NCBI GenBank assembly: GCA_028455995.1
Contig: JABELC010000004.1
Span: 2,418,001-2,482,000, forward strand
Length of the DNA stretch: 64,000 nucleotides
Reading direction: 5' to 3'
DNA from: Scleromitrula shiraiana
Taxonomy: Eukaryota > Ascomycota > Leotiomycetes > Helotiales > Sclerotiniaceae
The position numbers and the translations under genes are program-made. The number at the start of each line of letters is the position of its first letter. The stretch's first letter is position 1. The notes beneath the pieces are model-generated. The model worked only from the letters and a program-made list of their open reading frames with translations, was not told the DNA's origin and searched no databases. Of the stretch, positions 50,301 through 62,286 are shown piece after piece.

Positions 50301-51449
50301 ATACAGATAGCTTTCAATCGATCTTCTCCATGCTCAGCAACGGATGCTATAGTCCTAACAACAGCTCTGGAGACCTCTCGTATTCCATCTTTGACATCTA
50401 AAAATGCACGAACAAACTTCAAGGCTTGCTCCCTCTCAACATCGGAGGTTCCTTTCTTGATGAGGGACCTAAGAATTGATTTAGCGTTGACCATGAGCGG
50501 TATTGAGAATCAGAACTTACACAACAACGAGGTAATCAGTGTGCAAACTTCTGATTTTTTGCAAAGAACTGATGTCAGAAATTGCATATCTCGTCATACG
50601 GTATCCAGCAGCCACAACTTCTCTGCTTCCGCTTAGAAGCATAACCTGCATTCGCAATCCGAAAACTGACCAGACAAGATCATATTTTAAGGTAGGGTGA
50701 CGTTTGAAGAGCTCAACTAGATCATTCGCATGTCCAACATAGTAATCTGGTGTAAGGCCTTCTACTTCAAGAGCTTGCAAGATTTCCGCCAATGCATAAG
50801 TTGGAGATTCTGTAGGTTCCTCAATTTCTGATCCTCCGACACTCTTGGAAACACTTTGTGGTGATCTGATTCCATTGCTCTGAAATAGAGCATCCATTCG
50901 ACTTCGAGTAGGAGTTGTAGTTGTAGGTACTTTAGGCTTCTGCAGTTCCGTGATCTGAAATCTCAATTCCCTAATCTTTTGGTTGGATATATTGAGTTCC
51001 GCCTCTACCCTCTGTCTTTGCTCCTTCGTCTGTTTTGCCTTCTTGGTATTCAGAGCTTCCAACATGTTCTCACTACCCTCTTTTATTTTCATCTCCCGAT
51101 TTAAGGTGTCGCGCAAGTTTGATAGTATTTTTTCCGGCGCCCTGTTGTCGTCCTCCTCCAGTCGATCAAGATTCACCATTGAGGCATTCGTATCGAGTGT
51201 TGTGCCCGCTCGCGGGGGCATTTGGCTGCGCATAGTCGAACTGAAGCTCCCTGGGCCAGGCGATGGAGCTAGAGAGGAGCCGCGCGGAGCAAATGAGGTC
51301 GAGTTCGAGGGCATTCGCGCGCCATTTTGACCTGGTAGTTGTAGACCCCCAGGCTGATCCAAACTCGTCCTTCCGGCATATTGTTGTGCATATGAAGGTT
51401 TCTGGGTTGGCGTCACAGACGAGCCCAGAATGCTCGATGGTCCACCCAT
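47343..51449 (-). CDS. ste20: TORC2 subunit Rictor (Ste20 of fission yeast, Avo3 of budding yeast)
   Basis: Rictor-family protein, an essential TORC2 component acting in growth, actin and stress signalling. Minus-strand exons are 50521-51449, 49016-50468 and 47343-48962, 1333 residues. The N-terminus is Ser/Pro/Gln-rich, then an HR1/REM-like coiled coil (about residues 95-180). The Rictor N-terminal helical region follows; it contains GLTPDYYVGHANDLVELFKRHP, and its conserved VEREQALKFVRAFLDVKDG crosses the first intron junction. A middle armadillo-like region and the Rictor V-type block (KGCLWAVGNVGS...GTAFFVLGLISRS) come after. The C-terminus is acidic. The frame stays open to 51509 without an ATG, so the start may be the ATG at 51449 or lie on a short upstream exon. 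Confidence 0.92.
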
Positions 51450-51509
51450 CTGTCCATTCGAGAGGTCGGGGTCAACGTTCTTCGTGCGGGGGTGGCATAG
51501 GTGGTGCAA

Positions 51510-53366
51510 TTAACCAGTTGACATTAACGACATAGAAAGACTATTCGTAAGGGAAGAAATCTGACGATAAGAAAGGCTAATAGTTGGGCGCAAAAAAAAT
51601 CGTAGATGAAATACAATTTAATATAATTTTGGTTTTGGGAGCTATTACAAGCAATGTCGGACGGGCAAGAATGTCTTGCAGATTTGAAGATGTGAGGTCT
51701 CGAGGGATACGATAGACCACAACGTATTGATCTATAATTGCAAAGGTATAGACTAAAAATTGATAGTCGATGAGTTTTGAGATTGAGAATTTATTATTAT
51801 GCGACAAAATTTCTATTGAATATTCATGTACCGTTATTATTTCATCAATTGAAATCAAGAAGTCACTTTACCGATAGATGTATCGATTCTTTTGAATGAT
51901 GGGGTTGGGCTAGTTCTATGACAAAACACAGACCACGAAGAATGGAACATCGCTAACAACTTAAGAGGAGAACTACTTCAACACATAAACTCCATCTCCT
52001 ACATATCTTGAGCCTAGATGTTGATTGATACATCAGTGATTGATTTAATATGAACTCCGTGGTCATTTTAAAGCTCAATCTATGTACTCTTTCTTACAAA
52101 TAGATGCAAGCTTGATATTACATGTCTTATAAGAATACTGTCCTATCCGAAGAGACCCCCCAGTTCTATATATCACAATACCACAGCCACATGTCAAGGA
52201 TATATAGAGCCTGTGATGCAATTCAATGCATGTGAGGATAATGTCGATGCAGTATAATTCAACTAATATTCAGATATTCAAACTAAATGCTCTAATCTCT
52301 ACCCTTCTAGGTATGTATACATGCACAGACTGAAAGTACTACTGTGGCCGTAAAACTTATGTTAATGGTCAATTCCACTCTATCCTCCCTCCTCGAATCT
52401 CTCCGAATGAGGCTCTGCTCCCTTGACGTCCATGCTGGTGATGGAATATACTCGTAGATGGAACTATTTGCTAGTTCAATGGACCGCCGCTTTTTATAGA
52501 GAAAGCATCAATATATATGAGGCTACGACAAATGCCACATGTCAATCATCAAGCAGTAGCACCAAGTCAACTTTTCCTCATTAGATAGTGGGGGGGGAGA
52601 GCTCCAATTAAAAGACACGGAAGATCATACGAGTTGTTATATTGCGGACGACCCCGTTTATCAGCCTTGTGGATTTTCAAAGCCCGAGAGACGAATTCAA
52701 ACCCCAAATATATACAAAACATAACAATCTAGGAATCATTGCTGATATAGAGAAGAATGAAGCGGTCAATGTCATCATGACTGAATTAATCCAATTAAAA
52801 AAAATACTAAAAGAAAGATTACAAGTAGTCTCTCCAATCAAAAGTTATATAAAAGAAAAAGAAAATTTTGAGGTTTTAGTAACAAGGCTACGTTTTGGCC
52901 TTGTGAGTTCGGCGTCTTCCGATGTTTTGATCAACTTCCTATCAAACCTATAGGGTAAAAGGTAATAGATAAAAGGTAAACTAGTACTTTGATAGATACT
53001 AAGACCATTTCAGCCTTTGAAAGCCGGTCAACTCCTCTCTCCATTGTATTGCTCAGCCGGTGCCTTTCCTTTCTCCTCAAATTTATATGTTTTAGATCCA
53101 TTTTTCTCCTACTAGAGAAGATCTTGAGTTACCTACATAAAGAGAGACGATTCCCTTCGATATTCTCTTTTTGCTTCACTACCTTTTCTCTTTCTTCATC
53201 GATCACTCCAGTCAGTCAGTCAGTCACGTCATACTAATACAAGTTTCACTTCCTCCTTCATATAGCAGAGATCCAACCTCTCCAAACTTTGTTGTTTAAA
53301 TTTCAATCATTCCATATTCTTTCTATTATACTTAGATATCTCTGATATTCATCTCAAACACATACA
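51510..53366. other. Divergent intergenic region
   Basis: About 1.9 kb between Rictor and uricase, both transcribed outward. A plus-strand frame at 52642-52953 (103 codons, Lys/Glu-rich, no ATG start) is the only fair open frame and is not convincing. CAGT repeats lie near 53210-53224. The last hundred bases are a pyrimidine-rich leader. Confidence 0.5.
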
Positions 53367-54395
53367 ATGGCGTCGATTGCTTCTGCTAGATATGGCAAGG
53401 ATAATGTCCGCGTCTACAAGGTAGAACGAGATGAACAGAATGGAACTCAAACAGTCACTGAGATGACCGTCTGTGTGTTATTGGAGGGGGCTATCGATGT
53501 ATCGTATGTAGAATCATTTACAAGCATTCAAGAGCCAGAGCACCAACTTATCAAAATTTAGGTACACCAAAGCAGACAACAGTGTTGTAGTCGCAACTGA
53601 TTCCATAAAAAATACAATCTATATCAAAGCCAAGGAGAACCCAGTCACCCCTCCCGAACTCTTCGCCAGTATCTTAGGAACCCATTTCATCGATACATAT
53701 TCCCACATCACAACCGCCAACGTCAGCATCATCACGCATCGATGGACACGAATGACTATTGACGGCAAACCACACCCACACTCCTTTTACCGCGACGGAA
53801 ACGAAACTCGTAATGTGGATGCTGTTATTAAGAAAGGCAAGGGTATCGACATTCGTAGTGGAATCGTTGGACTCTTGGTATTGAAGAGCACGGGCTCCCA
53901 ATTCCACGGGTTTGTCAGAGATGAATATACAACGCTTCCTGAAGTTTGGGATCGCATTCTTTCAACCGATGTGGATTGTGGTTGGGCCTGGAAGACATTT
54001 TCTGGTTTAAATGCTGTTAAGGAGTCCATTCCTAAATTTGACAAAGCATTTGATGATGCTAGAGCCATTACTATGAAGACATTTGCCGAGGAGGATAGTC
54101 CATCTGTGCAAAGCACCATGTATAAGATGTGTTCAACTATTCTGGAAGTCGTGCCCGAGGTTGAAACTGTCGATTACTCATTGCCAAACAAGCATTATTT
54201 CGAAGTTGGTAAGTTTTGTCCTCTCTAACTTTCACACTCACAATAAATTAGTATTAACATACCATCGCAGATCTCAGCTGGCACAAAGGTCTCAAGAACA
54301 CCGGAAAGGATGCAGAAGTATATGCACCCCAATCCGGTCCCAACGGACTTATTAAAGTCGCGGTCAATAGAAGTCAAGCCTCACCAAAGCTATAG
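53367..54395 (+). CDS. uaZ: Uricase (urate oxidase), peroxisomal
   Basis: Oxidises urate to 5-hydroxyisourate in purine breakdown, usually in peroxisomes. Exons 53367-53503, 53562-54208 and 54271-54395 give 302 residues, the normal family length. Family blocks are evident: the N-terminal ARYGKDNVRVYKV, the VVATDSIKNTIY block with the substrate-contact Thr-Asp, and FHGFVRDEYTTLPE and the SLPNKHYFEVDLSWHKGL region near the end. Intron ends are consensus. The C-terminus is SPKL, a weak variant of the SKL peroxisome signal. No other purine genes are nearby. Confidence 0.96.
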
Positions 54396-54829
54396 ATTTG
54401 CATATATTCTTGCAGCACAGCATGGTTGACAGCATGTTATCATTGTCATTCGGTGCTTTATGATGGGACTGGCGTATACGGTAGATAATCATGGGTTTGG
54501 AGAGGTTAGGGCGCATCGCATTCAGGCTTGTATATAGAGTACGAAGATACTAATCCAAGTGGGACATTCAACTCAAATGAATTTCATATCCACCTTCATC
54601 TTGTGTATTTTGATCTTCACGTGCATTGTGAGCTTCATATCTTCAAAATTGCATGCTTCGTTATTCTTCTCCATCTTTCCTCCCACCAGAAAGCCTCCCA
54701 TCCATGTCTGACAGCCAGTGCTGTTTCCACAAAAGATACCCCAAACGAACGTCAGTTCTATCACTACAAAGAACATTCCCCACTACCATCATCTCACAAA
54801 GCCCCTCCGCGATCTCTACGGAACCCCTC
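54396..54829. other. Convergent intergenic region
   Basis: 3' flanks of uricase and of the minus-strand zinc-finger gene. No gene seen. Confidence 0.5.
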
Positions 54830-55669
54830 TCATAGTTTGTGTTTGATATCCAGCATATCTAATGAGCGTGCAATATCTTCAACATCCTTTGTTAATTTCT
54901 GAATTTTAAGCTTCACTTGTGCTACTATTGTTTGATCGTGGGAGTTGACGCAAGCATTCATGGTCATATCGACATATTGGCCCCGATTATCAGCCATAGA
55001 AGAAGAAATTGCCATGGCGTTCATGATGTTGTGGGTTTTAGCGTCAACATTCATGTCCATGTCCATGGACCGACCCTGATTTCCATTCAGAGAATGCGTT
55101 ACCGCCATATCGTCCATAACATTGTGGGAATTCTTTTGGTGTGCCACCAACTTGTCTTTGCGTGTAAATCCTTTCTTGTGGAATCTACAACTGACCTCGG
55201 GGCAAAAGAGATGGGGCCCCTTATGGATACGTTGATGGCGTAGCAAATCCGATCGGGTTTTGAAAGCTGGGGTGTCACAACCGACTACTACGCATTTAAA
55301 AATGCGCCTCTCGTTGTTCGTGTTTCTGTTATATGATGTTAGTTTCTTCTGGCATCGAAAAGCAGATTAGAATGAAGCATACTGTGTTGGAGGCCGCTGC
55401 AACTGGTTGTCAGGCTGAAAATTGGAGTATGGAGTGTCCCCCATAGTCTGCCAGTTCGGTTCAAGTTGACTATAGTAGTAACCTGGTATACTTGGAGAGC
55501 AAATGCCAGATATATCAGAAAGCGTATCGGCCTGGCTGTAGAACGATCCATTTGGGTAGTCGTCTATTGATGGAGCTTTCCTGGAGGTAAAAGTTTCAGC
55601 TTGTGATGGCGATGATATGTTCAACACAGTGTTGTAGTTTAATATGAAAAGAAAGATGATCGCAAGCAA
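54830..55669 (-). CDS. C2H2 zinc-finger protein (5' end uncertain)
   Basis: Two C2H2 fingers. The first is C-x4-C-x12-H-x3-H (contains FKTRSDLLRHQRIH). The second is C-x4-C-x15-H-x4-H (contains CPEVSC and KGFTRKDKLVAHQ). Exons 55383-55669 and 54830-55325 join in frame through a 57-nt intron. The region before the fingers is Ser/Pro/Tyr/Gln-rich. After them come Met/Asp/Asn-rich stretches and a short helical tail. The frame at 55669 opens with TTG, so a further 5' exon probably exists, perhaps including the ATG in frame MIEEHPDMDFG near 55877. The finger design matches the gene at 58483. Probably a DNA-binding regulator; target unknown. Confidence 0.7.
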
Positions 55670-58482
55670 TCCTTAACATGCAATAGTGGGTTTGCTTGTG
55701 AATATACTTATAACTTTTTCATTTGCTAAATTTCTCAGCATCCAACCAAGGAGAGACTCTTGGCGTCTAGCAGGAGAAGGGTCACTAGCAGAATTGAACG
55801 AGTATGTGGCCTTCGACGTAAACAAGTGAAAAAGCTATCATACCCAAAATCCATATCTGGATGTTCCTCGATCATGGCTGTTGGTATAGTATGGTCCTTT
55901 GAATATCTCAAGGTGTCTGTCGAACAATTTCCACGATCCACTGGTATTCCTTTAAATGGTAAACAGCTCCCACACCTTGGCAGGATGGAGTCCTGGGGTT
56001 TCTGGTTTCTCTTTTAAACCACGGCTCCTATGATCTGAACGCTTCCTAACGATGAAAAGTGGATATCCGAGGTTCACACTTGTGTGAAGACAGCAGGATT
56101 GCGTCTTTGTGGTTATCAAAGTATCTGGATGGATTCCACGATTGGGACAGGGTCGAATAGTGGATTGACGCCTGGATCACAGGTGAGTGAAACAACGATT
56201 TCTGGGATATAGACCGGTAAAGTCCAGGATGAAAGTTGTGACTGATGGTCGACGGAAGGGTTTTGGAGAGGGTGATATATGGTTGAGTAAGAGAGTTTTA
56301 ATGAAGCCGACTGTTCGAGAACTTTCGATGTAATATACTTCAGGCATGTAGAATATCGCATAAGAGAAGTATAAGAATAAAGCAGAAAGAAATGCTTGAT
56401 CAATACATTGAGAAGATAAGGAGAAAATGTGTATTTGGTCGCGGACCGTTCAGAGGGAAGTCCTAGCCTTGCGAGGCGTGTACAGCGCACCTATTCGCCT
56501 TAATATGAGGGCGACAGAACGCATAATCACTTGGTTGGAACTCCTGTGCTGAATATTTCTCAAGGCTTCGCCTCACTTTGCACTGCATGATAGTGGGAAA
56601 ATACATAATCATTATTCGTTGACTCCGAACAGAGACCCGTCCCCAATCGGCTTACTAAATCGACATCTCATCACGATCGAAAATCCGACCTGTCATTCCC
56701 AAGTGCAACTTGCCTCGCGCTTCTTCGAATCAAACCCAACGAAAATGTGAAGTCACTGCATCTTGGATGAGGCTGTAAATTTAAATCGTTGGTTGTTAAA
56801 GAAACTACGTGTCTCGACGCCACTATTACATATCCATGGAGGTACATATGTACCCAAAATCTTTCCGATTTCTGGAGGTGGGGGCGGCCCGTTCCTCTCT
56901 CGCACAAACACCCTCGTGCTCCATATGAAGAAAATAGACCTAATAGACACCAATAAACTGAAATCGAATTTCAAACATATACTTCTTGAAAAAAAAAAAC
57001 ATTGAAACAAATGCATACATTGTGTTAGTTTCATTGGTTCTTCTCATCTCAATTAGTCACATTCATATATCTGCCTTCTGCTTTACAAAAGGATACTATC
57101 ACAAGAATTTGAATTTGAATTGTTACCAATTCCCCATCTGGGGACTTTTTAGACCATAGACTCAAGTCTGTATGCGCACAAGTATATTATCGTTGCTATT
57201 GGTGCTCTTGATAAAACTTTGATGACTCGACTATTACTTTATGTCTCACCAACAGTCTCTATCTTTTCATTCAGCATGCATCACATGTAGTGCTTGTTAT
57301 ACGGTACCGGTAATCATATTGCGTATATAACGACCCAAAGTAGCACATTTCCGAAAGGGGTGTATGTATTTTTCGTAGTGAGACGTGAAAGATGAGGCTT
57401 ATAACCGGGTCGGTGGTGCGATAAGGCTGAGAGTAATGTTCGTTCTCTACTCTACTTTGCAGTTCTATTTAAGATTGAATACTATGTTGTTGTACACAAC
57501 TTCGTATTGAGACTTTATATAGTCAACCCAAATCAAAAATCTGATTCAGATTGTAACTCTTATATACGGCGAAGAGTAAACCCATGTACCTCTATCGGCA
57601 AATACATACCAGTGCGGTTCGATTGGGCTCAAGTTAAAAACCAGAATGGTAAGGTGAGACGAAGTTAGGTATGAGAAGCAGACTGGTGAGCAGGGGTGGC
57701 GAGGGGAGATGATAGAGAGAAGAGAAAAGTGGGAGGGAGAAGGACAGGAAGGAAGACAACTGAAGGGTTATGAATTGCAACTGATATGGTCTTACATACG
57801 AGATTTGTTGCATCTGATACTCTCTTTACCTCTCTCTCATATCCAAATCTTGTTTAATAACACTCAATTCTATATAACGGCAACAATAGCTACTACCATA
57901 CACAGTCCCAACACACTGGTGTGTATGTACGGATAAGGATATCTTAATAGCCTGGGACTTTGAATGCTCCCAAGTTGAGAAAGCTAGTCGAAGCTCGGAA
58001 TCGTCATTTAAATCCGGGAAGGGTAAAGCAGAAAAGGCAATTTGTTAACAGATTATATAAATTGCATTAAGTGTAGTGTCCGGCCCAGGAACTACGAAAT
58101 GTACAGCCCATTTCCGACTACTTTGTCAAGGCGACGAAACACCTAATACAGCCTCACTTGAACTAATAGTATACGAATACTACTGAGATGAACATTTTGA
58201 GCCTCAAATTAAGAAACGAACTATGTTGGATCAATGTTCATTGGCTACCTGTGCCACCGACCAGGGTTCTCCAGAAAGGGCGCAACCCCTGAGGCTCTTA
58301 GACTGAAGACATCTCGACTATAAAGCTATCCATCATTCCCATCTTAAACTTTTCTCTTCTTTTCACACTTTTTTGTTCGATTGTTGCACTGCATTCTTAC
58401 AGCCTCGCTCTCATTGGCCGCCCTTTTCTCACGCACCTTACACGTTATCATTATTGTATTGGCTCAAAGAACGTCGCCCTCA
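55670..58482. other. Intergenic region between two zinc-finger genes
   Basis: About 2.8 kb. The first 270 bp may hold a missing 5' exon of the minus-strand zinc-finger gene. The rest shows only short unsupported frames. Confidence 0.45.
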
Positions 58483-59229
58483 ATGTCGGACAATATGCAA
58501 CCCCTTCTTGACGAGGAATTCTGGTCCAATCTCATGGACTTACACCCTGTTCTCAACCCCTTTCCATGCCTTGTAAATGGGCATGCTGAGGGTGTTGGGA
58601 TTGGGTAGGTTTTTTTTTTACTCCACATGCTAATGCAGGTACAAAGGAAACCCGCAGATAATCTCTTAGCGGATGTTCCACACGATTCCGGGAAAGATGG
58701 TTCTACAGCCGGTATCCAATCGGTATTGATGCCCATGGGATCGAACCAATACGCGAGCAGTTCTCGAAACTTCATGGACTTCAGTTATGGCCCTGGGCTC
58801 ATGGACACTATTCCCGCACCCCTCATGCCCATGCCTTTATCCTTCATACCGCCACAACCACCCACAGCCTCTATAACACCAGCCAACCCCGTGCCAAATC
58901 TGTCCACAAACATTCCACTAGCACCACAAGTCCCACAACCTGTGGCAGCCACAGGTCGCTACCCCTGTTCATACCCCGCATGCAACAAGGACTTCAAGCG
59001 TTCAAGAGATTGTCTCCGCCATATAGAGTCCATTCATCAACGAGGCCAAGGTATTCAAGGAAGAAACCTTTGTCCTATTGTTGGATGTCGTCGTAGCACT
59101 GGGAGGGGACTTGCTCGTCCTGACAAAGTTACTGAGCATTTGAGAAAGGTTCATGGGCTCGTCCGAGCAGGAAACGGCGCTTCTGCCAATGCTTCTCGCA
59201 ATGTTGGTGCGAATACGAATAGCAACTGA
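58483..59229 (+). CDS. C2H2 zinc-finger protein
   Basis: Exons 58483-58572 and 58639-59229 give 226 residues. The intron is 66 nt and phase 0; a nearer GT gives a 34-nt intron and the wrong frame, so it was rejected. An N-terminal acidic/hydrophobic patch (PLLDEEFWSNLMDLHPVL) could be an activation segment. A Pro/Met-rich linker follows. Two C-terminal fingers come next: C-x4-C-x12-H-x4-H (CNKDFKRSRDCLRH) and a longer-looped C-x4-C...H-x4-H (CPIVGC, then RPDKVTEHLRKVH). An Asn/Ala-rich tail ends the protein. The finger pair resembles that of the gene at 54830 on the opposite strand. Likely a transcription factor of unknown target. Confidence 0.8.
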
Positions 59230-60211
59230 AGAGTGAACGGTTGTGGGCAAAGAGGCTGTTTTATTCGCTGCTAAAATAATGTGATGGGATACTATCAGAT
59301 GAAAACTTATAGGATTTGTTGCATATCTGAGATATTCCGGATATGGATTTTTACTCCGGATATCCTGGGTATGAGCATATCTCGTCTCATGATCTATAAA
59401 CAAGCAAAAAATGATTTAAATCAGTCGGTCTTGGAAGGACAGGGGCTTTCTTTTGTTGGCGACAACTTTACTTATTGGTTTCTTTTAGCTAGTTTATTTC
59501 TTTAACTGGAATTAATTTTTGGTAGACATGCAAAGGAGGATTGGTGATCGGGATCAGGCAGTGTGGAAGGGTAGAGACTTTCGGTTGATGGCGATGATTT
59601 TACTCAACGGCCGCTACCTTCTTTCCGGAGTTAGGTTGATATGTCGTGAATGAGTAGAGGAGGGTAGTCTCAGAAGACGGGGGTTTTCTTTTGTTGGCGA
59701 TAACTTTCCTTTGATTAAAGACCACTTATAGATACCTCCTTTCTCATATCTAAATCGAATTACTGTGCGCTTTCCTCAAACCATGCTGCGAATAATATTC
59801 TGTCCTCGAAGCTCATTGACCGTTCCAAGACTATCAAGCCTCGCGTTGAGATTCTCGGAAATAATTGACCCGGATCACCTAGTGAAATCAAGATGAGTTG
59901 TACAAAATTCTAAATGATAGAAAGAAATATGGAGTCTTGGTGAAAGAAGTAATAGATATCGGGATGGCACCAAATATTGTACGGCGTATATAAACTCCAT
60001 CCAGCGGAACGTTATGACACACAAGTGACATAAACTCATACCTGTGTTCATAATGTATTTTTCGTGATATACAGTTCGTATCTCCATACACCAACCCATC
60101 ATACCCAATGCATATAATACACACTTCACATCCAACCATCAATCTCAACTTTTCTGCAAGACAATATGATATTTATTTCCTTTCCCAGATCAAACATTTC
60201 GCTCATTTCCC
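59230..60211. other. Convergent intergenic region with a short direct repeat
   Basis: Two 32-bp copies sharing TTTCTTTTGTTGGCGA lie at 59439-59470 and 59677-59708. Otherwise no feature was recognised. Confidence 0.5.
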
Positions 60212-60880
60212 TCAAGCTCTGGCCTCCTTCCCAACCGCCGGCACATCCGGCATCAAATCCCTCCTCATCCCATCAAACCTAACCAAATTCCCCTTATAAG
60301 GATGTCCACTCCCCTCAAACGCCTTCAACCTCCCCAACCTCCCATCCCTCAACCTATTCTTCGGCAACATACCACTAACCGCCTTCCTCAGAACCTCCGC
60401 ACCACCAAACTTCTCCATCAACCCTTCCATAGAAATCTCCTTCAAACTACCCGGCCTCGTATTATGTCTATAGTATTTTTTCTGGTACATTTTTTTACCC
60501 GTGGTGTGAAGCGACGCGCAATTGGTGACTACCACGTAGTCGCCGCAGTCGGTAGAGGGCGCGTAGATGGGTTTGTGCTTTCCCATAAGGAGAGTGGCGA
60601 TTCTAGAGGCGAGTCGGCCGAGGGAGGGGGGAGTTATGGAGGGGGGGAGGGGAGAGGTTGCTGATGGTTTGGGGCGGAGTGTGGAGAGGCCGAGATGTGG
60701 TGTTGAGGCGGATATGTGGTGCCATGTGCGAGAGTAGGCTAATTTGGTCTATATATCAAATAATGGGTTAGATGAGAGTTTGTTTGGGAACTGTATATTG
60801 GATTGTGTAGACAGGTCTTCCTCTTGAGGTGAAAGAATGTGTGGACGAATGGAACTTACCAAGCCATTAGTTTGCGACAT
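60212..60880 (-). CDS. MRPL23: Mitochondrial ribosomal protein uL13m
   Basis: Large-subunit protein of the mitochondrial ribosome, L13 family. Exons 60860-60880 and 60212-60748 give 185 residues. The family start is recognisable (LAYSRTWHH), followed by LGRLASRIATLLMGKHKPIY, DCGDYVVVTNC, KKMYQKKYYRHNTRPG and the conserved MLPKNRLR. Between WHH and LGRLAS sits a Ser/Pro/Thr-rich stretch of about 30 residues not expected in bacterial or yeast L13; it could be a lineage insertion or an unrecognised intron. The first exon encodes only seven residues. The gene is divergent from CCS1. Confidence 0.93.
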
Positions 60881-61299
60881 TGTGAGTATTGATTGAATGG
60901 CACGAGTGCCAAATGTCTACCACAAAGTCAATGGGTTGAAGTGAGATGGAAAGAAGTTGTCGTGAAGCCTTGAGCCTCGAATTCATTTGATTATAGTCAA
61001 AGTTCTAGATGCCAAGACATATTTTTCCCATTAAACTTTTCGGATGTTTAATTGGTTGTGGCACGAGGCTGAGAATTAAGGCTACAGGGCTGAAGGTGGG
61101 CTGGATTTCAAAGCAATTCATTGTTTGCCCCACGTTGGATGATGATTGAAGACTTGACCTGGAAGTGTAGCTTTTGAGATCTCTCCTCTTATAATTCATC
61201 ATATCTATCTATCATCATTGCATTAAATTATAAACATACATAGTGATTTCGTCTCCAAATAGGAATACAATACAGATAACAATATTGTGATCTTCCAAG
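60881..61299. promoter_or_regulatory. Divergent promoter between uL13m and CCS1
   Basis: 419 bp separate the two start codons. No clear motif was identified. Confidence 0.4.
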
Positions 61300-62286
61300 A
61301 TGGTCATCACAACTTCATTCCAGGTCTGTCACCACCTAGCTCAACACCACGTGCAAGTAAACAGAGAACATAAAAACCTAATGATTGAATTATATATAGA
61401 CACAATTCGCTGTTCCCATGACATGCGAGTCTTGTATAAAAGATATTCAAGGCTCGTTATTTAAACTTGAAGGGATACAAAAAGTTGAAGCTAGTCTCCA
61501 AGATCAACTTGTGACTATTGAGGGAACAAGTTCGTTGTCATTGTTTTCTTCGTTTTAGAATCTTCTGAACTGATGCGTTGGAATGGTATAGCTGCGCCTT
61601 CTGCCATTGTACGAGCGATTGAGGAAACCGGACGAGATGCTATATTGAGGGGTTCTGGAAGCACTAATGGTACGTTTTATGTTTTCCTATCATATCAGAT
61701 TTGAACATTTATGTTCTCTATATCATGCCATCAAAAAACCTTAATTTTATTGTTGGTGTTTGGGAACGTTTTATTGAGGTGTTTAGGTGCGGCTGTGTGT
61801 ATTCTTGAGACACATGACCAGACAGTGTCAGATAAGGTACGAGGGTTGGTGAGAATGGTACAAGTTTCTCCTGCTTTGACGCTGGTAGATCTTACGATTA
61901 GAGGTTTGGAGGAGGGAAAATATTGGGCCACTATCCGAGAAGCAGGCGATATCTCGAATGGTGCGATATCTACGGCCGGCTTATGGAAGGGAGAGGATTC
62001 TATTAATCCTAAGGGTGTATTGGGGGCAGTAATTGTGGGGAAGAATGGTATGGGGAGTGTATTTTTGGATAGACCTGTCCAAATTTGGGAGATGATTGGA
62101 AGGGGAATGGTTGTATCGAAACAACATGAGGGCGATAAGAAATTTGAAAGTAACGACGAGAATACACTTGTTGGTGTTATTGCACGGAGTGCAGGAGTGT
62201 GGGATAATGATAAAACAGTATGTTCCTGCTCAGGCAAAACATTATGGGAGGAGAGAAAGGATGAGGTCAGCAAGGGAATGCTCTGA
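61300..62286 (+). CDS. CCS1: Copper chaperone for superoxide dismutase (Ccs1/Lys7)
   Basis: Delivers copper to Cu/Zn superoxide dismutase and forms its disulfide, in cytosol and mitochondrial intermembrane space. Exons 61300-61323, 61400-61529, 61592-61669 and 61787-62286 give 243 residues. Domain 1 is a heavy-metal-associated fold with MTCESC (Cys17 and Cys20). Domain 2 resembles superoxide dismutase. The C-terminal CSC motif (Cys223, Cys225) begins the conserved end CSCSGKTLWEERKDEV. Intron 2 must run 61530-61591: the nearer acceptor would give a 29-nt intron and a wrong frame. Confidence 0.95.

Noticed and set aside
52642..52953. 103-codon Lys/Glu-rich frame
   Set aside because: No ATG start, no recognisable family and no splice partner found; kept only as a note in the intergenic entry.
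58605..58638. 34-nt intron in the plus-strand C2H2 gene
   Set aside because: Too short and puts the second exon out of frame; the 66-nt intron from 58573 fits.
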